A stretch of 16,752 nt of DNA from NCBI GenBank assembly GCA_052139675.1, contig JBKQWE010000107.1, positions 1 through 16,752 of the forward strand. The letters are read 5' to 3'. Source of the stretch: JBEKCB01 sp052139675 (GTDB taxonomy: Bacteria > Planctomycetota > Brocadiia > CAIUPP01). The notes beneath the pieces were generated by a model. It was not told where the DNA came from. It saw only the letters and a program-made list of their open reading frames with translations, and made no database searches. Shown piece after piece: positions 15,801-16,752 of this stretch (within the stretch, counting starts at the first letter, position 1; the number at the start of each line of letters is the position of its first letter). A program made the position numbers and the translations under genes.

Positions 15801-16473
15801 CGTCATGGCGCTGAGCCTGGCGCTGCTGCACCCGGCGTTCAGCCTGTCGCAGACGCCGATGATGGTGCTGCTGGCCTTCATCATGGTGGGGCTGGCCATC
15901 TTCGTCATGCTGATCCTCTATGCGCGCTTCGACGCGGGCTTGCAGAAACTGGTCGAGGAAGCGCAGGGCGTGGAGTCGTCGGAGAGCTCGCGCAAGATGC
16001 TGGCCGGCGTGGCCTTCTCCGTCGGGGTGAACAACATGCGGCGGCGGTTCATCCGCACGACGCTGACCGCCGCCACCATCGTGCTGGTGACCTTCACGAT
16101 GTTGTCGGTCATCAGCGTCGGCCAGTCGCTCGTGCCCTACCGCCGCAAGACGGAGGCGAACGTGCCGTATAACGGCGTCCTGTTCGCGAAGCCGGGCATG
16201 GCGCCCATCTCGGCGAGCACGGCGCTCAGCGTCGTCGGACTTCTCAAGCCGTACGGCACCGTCGTGCTGCGCACGTGGACGCAGCGCCTGGATTCGTACG
16301 GCGGCTATCTCCTTCAGCCGGTCACCGACCCGGCCCACCCCGACAAGACCATCAGCCTCGACGCCGTGATCGGGGTGCAGATGACGGAGAACGGTTTTAT
16401 CGCGCCCATGCCGCTCGTGGCGGGCCGGTGGTTCAGGCCATATAGTCGGGCGCGCTATCGAGCAGACGATTGA
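12841..16473 (+). CDS. Degenerate M28 peptidase-like domain fused to FtsX/MacB-type permease, 3' end lost at a junction
   Basis: Start is ATG 12841 or the TTG just before it; numbering here counts the TTG. A signal peptide ends near LQA, residue 22. A PA domain (about 145-215; AAVLLDMDS, GAQVLIFVG, VPRFYVSPGDGAAL) lies within an M28 aminopeptidase-like fold (about 35-650). Its zinc ligands look lost: IQAYKDA (255-261) stands for GAHYDS, TPGAQSACN (269-277) for PGADDNASG, SAVSDHCNS (300-308) for the EE block, and LFTPGDT (603-609) for YHTPADT. A coiled-coil-rich insertion covers about 325-490, then a beta-rich region. Membrane segments lie at about 949-970, 979-999, 1008-1029 and 1074-1096; the last follows NNMRRRFIRTTLT, the FtsX/MacB entry motif. 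The ATPase partner is not in the window. Reading remains credible to GRWFR, then PYSRARYRADD comes from wecB antisense DNA, so further transmembrane helices are missing. Likely an inner-membrane ABC permease with a large periplasmic domain; its cargo is unknown. Confidence 0.82.
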   Translation: MRRLFPLAAAGCVLFCAALQAAEIGPTDVKLRPPSQADENALKDVEALLRVAPTRNMGSPNREALDKYVAERFKATGFECGTITFPTAAFIPGKAEIRLPDGTRFPLQSLAPNTAHPGNLAGGQWSGDLADLGRGTLKDIESSSPMNAAVLLDMDSHRAWVTALELGAQVLIFVGSERDNTRQAAEKLYVAPLSVPRFYVSPGDGAALRSALRAQKALPVRIVQAQPNRWANVMAADDWVIIPGAAQADKVVHIQAYKDAASIVPAFTPGAQSACNLALFFRLLDHYTRNKPQCTLVFSAVSDHCNSMRGEQFFLGSTYPDAGALSDELEQRQKDLKEATFYAKVYADTSAEQIGRLRQDSSMETGQALQLKTPIVDELSYQRNKTNRRISQIGDQLKAGRLSQPEREALEAQRETLCGKDGQGGRLGDLVAMMGVFQKWQGGATFETLSPEHQAELIALMHELERKYRERAEDAQSQLDQIEANARLGHALAGKTTLLYLSLDLTFANDRLGFFFQGADLQDIWGFSTEWSTTVAPLARLSVELASKMPGGDLHFADTIQNSGGDWRSHLGDKFAMAASCGAGLVLPSVTLTTAGDTRDLLFTPGDTLQNLDSGRVATMLDFAQRFLVELLAQPEFTQATRPERVQNFNVLTYRYNLRRMDPFSVEIPSERVRDAAVVAYPGELVQTLLPVEGQVAICQLALTDRQGTAIFRAAPWPFAIEAYGFSPDYAQINAAIDAGAGLRRMKLAIDNPGSDWVWDDHLALLFDCIQTDLVGLNNPSTRSPTQHMILLDAVQESSPEHYGIAGIKEDRTKFIPIPGDEGIGCVFTDEGIPIKVISTDFLLINSTPERPDGVGYLPGDPRLRTITYTAAKDIQALNGVRSKRIESKGVSSLAADELYAQAVDLVKRAEAQRAEGRQGSFFSTSVEALSTALRSYLMVRTTTMDLIKAVAVFLALVIPFCLFLTRLVTPWTDIRAQIASFLVIFTVMALSLALLHPAFSLSQTPMMVLLAFIMVGLAIFVMLILYARFDAGLQKLVEEAQGVESSESSRKMLAGVAFSVGVNNMRRRFIRTTLTAATIVLVTFTMLSVISVGQSLVPYRRKTEANVPYNGVLFAKPGMAPISASTALSVVGLLKPYGTVVLRTWTQRLDSYGGYLLQPVTDPAHPDKTISLDAVIGVQMTENGFIAPMPLVAGRWFRPYSRARYRADD
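16433..16441. other. Chimeric junction of two truncated genes
   Basis: Within TCAGGCCAT (16433-16441) the plus-strand permease stops looking like FtsX/MacB and the minus-strand WecB loses its conserved C terminus. To the right, composition falls somewhat (near 57% G+C by eye). It is either an assembly join or a real rearrangement. Confidence 0.75.
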
Positions 16474-16752
16474 CTGCCGACACAATGGTCTGGGTCTCGG
16501 TTCCGACCAGTCGGCAAGCGCCGGCTGTGATCGCTTCCATGCGCTCGCTGGTATTGCGCATCACCAGCACCGGCTTGCCGAGCGAGGGGGCTTCCTCCTG
16601 AATCCCGCCCGAGTCGGTTAAGATAAGGGTCGATCGCTTCATCAGGTACACGAACGAGGCATACGAGAGCGGTTCGATCAGATGAATGCTCGGGCGTCCT
16701 TCCAGGATACCGAGAACGGGATGGCGAACGTTGGGATTGAGATGCATCGGAT
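16433..16752 (-). CDS. wecB: UDP-N-acetylglucosamine 2-epimerase (non-hydrolysing), internal fragment, truncated at both ends
   Basis: The minus frame from the right edge reads MHLNPNVRHPVLGIL, RPSIHLIEPLSYASFVYLM, ILTDSGGIQEEAPSLGKPVL, VMRNTSERMEAITAG, CRLVGTETQTIVSAVNRLLD. These are hallmark blocks of WecB, which converts UDP-GlcNAc to UDP-ManNAc for cell-surface glycans. The M at 16747 is not a start: the family has P-x-H-L-N-P-N-V here and the codon before it encodes Pro, so the gene continues beyond the right edge. At the other end the chain stops after SAPDYMA, exactly where homologues go on with M-x-x-A-x-N-P-Y-G-D-G and a closing helix; about 20-30 residues are missing. The TGA at 16433-16435 falls in DNA that belongs to the permease gene. 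The visible S-G-G-x-Q-E-E substrate-binding block is intact. Confidence 0.93.
   Translation of the reverse strand, partial: PMHLNPNVRHPVLGILEGRPSIHLIEPLSYASFVYLMKRSTLILTDSGGIQEEAPSLGKPVLVMRNTSERMEAITAGACRLVGTETQTIVSAVNRLLDSAPDYMA

Noticed and set aside
1..16752. tRNA, rRNA, CRISPR array or insertion sequence
   Set aside because: None was recognised: no regular spaced repeats, no transposase motif and no tRNA-like T-loop with matching arms outside coding regions.

Overview
The window is GC-rich bacterial chromosome, about two thirds G+C by eye in most genes. It encodes several secreted proteins for breaking down complex polysaccharides: a right-handed beta-helix protein, an alpha/alpha-toroid protein, a heparinase II/III-like lyase and a GH101-like glycosidase. 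Such sets, together with a very large FtsX-type permease fused to a peptidase-like domain, suggest a free-living glycan degrader of the Planctomycetota/Verrucomicrobiota/Lentisphaerota/Hydrogenedentota kind. That is an inference from gene content; the phylum cannot be fixed because there is no rRNA gene or other clear marker.

Left half, minus strand (read right to left): a tandem GNAT acetyltransferase (6606-7607), then a likely operon of secreted beta-helix protein (4743-6515), secreted alpha/alpha protein (3258-4679), hyuA (1105-3213) and hyuB (1-1108, running off the left edge). A promoter at 6557-6594 drives the operon. hyuA and hyuB overlap by the four bases ATGA. The unusual feature is an ATP-dependent hydantoinase/oxoprolinase pair placed directly behind two secreted glycan-processing genes.

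Middle, plus strand: a low-GC ParB-fold-like small gene (7815-8186), then a heparinase II/III-like lyase (8290-10194) and a CBM plus GH101-like glycosidase (10251-12641), which probably form one operon. The small gene sits between two 17-nt direct repeats that are part of two near-identical promoters. A third copy of the same 38-nt promoter element, on the other strand, drives the beta-helix/hyu operon. This shared element (TTGACA, 15-nt spacer, TATAAT, then a conserved CTCA block) is the strongest non-coding signal and suggests that the two polysaccharide operons are expressed together.

Right part: a promoter at 12740-12768 precedes a long gene (12841-16473) for a protein with a signal peptide, a PA domain, an M28-like domain whose zinc ligands appear lost, a coiled-coil insertion and an FtsX/MacB-type membrane region. 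It stops abruptly at about 16437. There it meets, head-on and also truncated, a wecB (UDP-GlcNAc 2-epimerase) fragment on the minus strand. Two conserved genes broken at the same bases point to an assembly chimera or a recent rearrangement, so linkage across 16433-16441 should not be trusted.
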